From positions 1-64,000 of the forward strand of contig SKOR01000038.1 of NCBI GenBank assembly GCA_007119965.1: a stretch of 64,000 nt of DNA. Direction: 5' to 3'. How positions within the stretch are numbered: position 1 is the first letter of the stretch; each line of letters starts with the position of its first letter. Below the pieces are notes generated by a model. The model was given only the letters and a program-made list of their open reading frames with translations, was not told the origin of the DNA and did not search any database. The position numbers were made by a program, and so were the translations under genes. Of this stretch, positions 63,995 through 64,000 are shown one piece after another. Source of the stretch: Syntrophomonadaceae bacterium (GTDB taxonomy: Bacteria; Bacillota; Dethiobacteria; DTU022).

Positions 63995-64000
63995 AATTTT

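Overview
The window reads as chromosomal DNA of an anaerobic, moderate-GC member of the Bacillota (Clostridia-like grade), ending next to the replication origin. The right end carries rpmH, rnpA, yidD, yidC, khpB (jag), mnmE, rsmG, noc, parA and parB in the order typical of the oriC flank of Firmicutes, and dnaA/oriC should lie just beyond base 64000. Nearly every gene is on the minus strand, pointing away from that origin; only a DDAH-like amidinohydrolase and nikR are on the plus strand. Clostridial or syntrophic character is suggested by a sodium-type V-ATPase, a CooC-like nickel ATPase, NikR and the sulfide-based homocysteine operon. Bacillus-like traits (WalRK with YycH and YycI, and Noc) are also present. 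The species cannot be fixed from the sequence alone.

Layout. About 1-2.1 kb: metK behind a SAM-I riboswitch. 2.2-7.9 kb: a lipoprotein with two flavinylation-like motifs, fabZ, and an operon of MoxR-type AAA ATPase, CoxE-like VWA protein, CooC-type ATPase and phosphoribosyltransferase. 7.9-10.6 kb: amidinohydrolase (+), UPF0173 hydrolase, tRNA-Thr(CGT), gamma-carbonic anhydrase. 10.7-14.4 kb: three-gene homocysteine-synthesis operon with a foldable leader, and gap. 14.5-24.4 kb: complete V-type ATPase operon in the order G-I-K-E-C-F-A-B-D followed by a PHP-domain gene. 24.4-30.5 kb: dCMP deaminase, upp, glyA, rpiB, ywlE-like phosphatase, sua5 and a Na/Pi cotransporter. 30.6-37.7 kb: nikR (+), prmC, prfA, rpmE, rho, a Na/Ca exchanger, an MBL hydrolase and a metalloenzyme. 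37.7-46.8 kb: htrA, murA, yycI, yycH, walK, walR and an M23/G5 peptidase, a cell-envelope block. 47.2-54.9 kb: FAD dehydrogenase, dnaB, rplI, rpsR, ssb, rpsF, AI-2E-type permease, ychF, DUF951 and adk. 55-64 kb: bactofilin, M23 peptidase, two parS sites, parB, parA, noc, rsmG, mnmE, khpB, yidC, yidD, rnpA, rpmH.

How the parts fit. The S-box controls SAM synthesis, and the homocysteine operon plausibly feeds the same methionine/SAM pathway from aspartate semialdehyde and sulfide. The V-ATPase ring has the full ligand set for Na+, which fits the Na/Pi and Na/Ca carriers nearby. NikR and the CooC-like ATPase both point to nickel enzymes such as CO dehydrogenase, though the enzyme itself is not in this window. 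WalRK, MurA, two M23 peptidases, HtrA and bactofilin make the right half rich in cell-wall functions next to the ParABS/Noc segregation machinery. No phage, insertion sequence, CRISPR array or defence island is visible. The least explained elements are a 175-bp inverted-repeat-bounded insert inside the V-ATPase operon, the inverted repeat ahead of the homocysteine operon, and a tandem repeat ahead of the M23/G5 gene.
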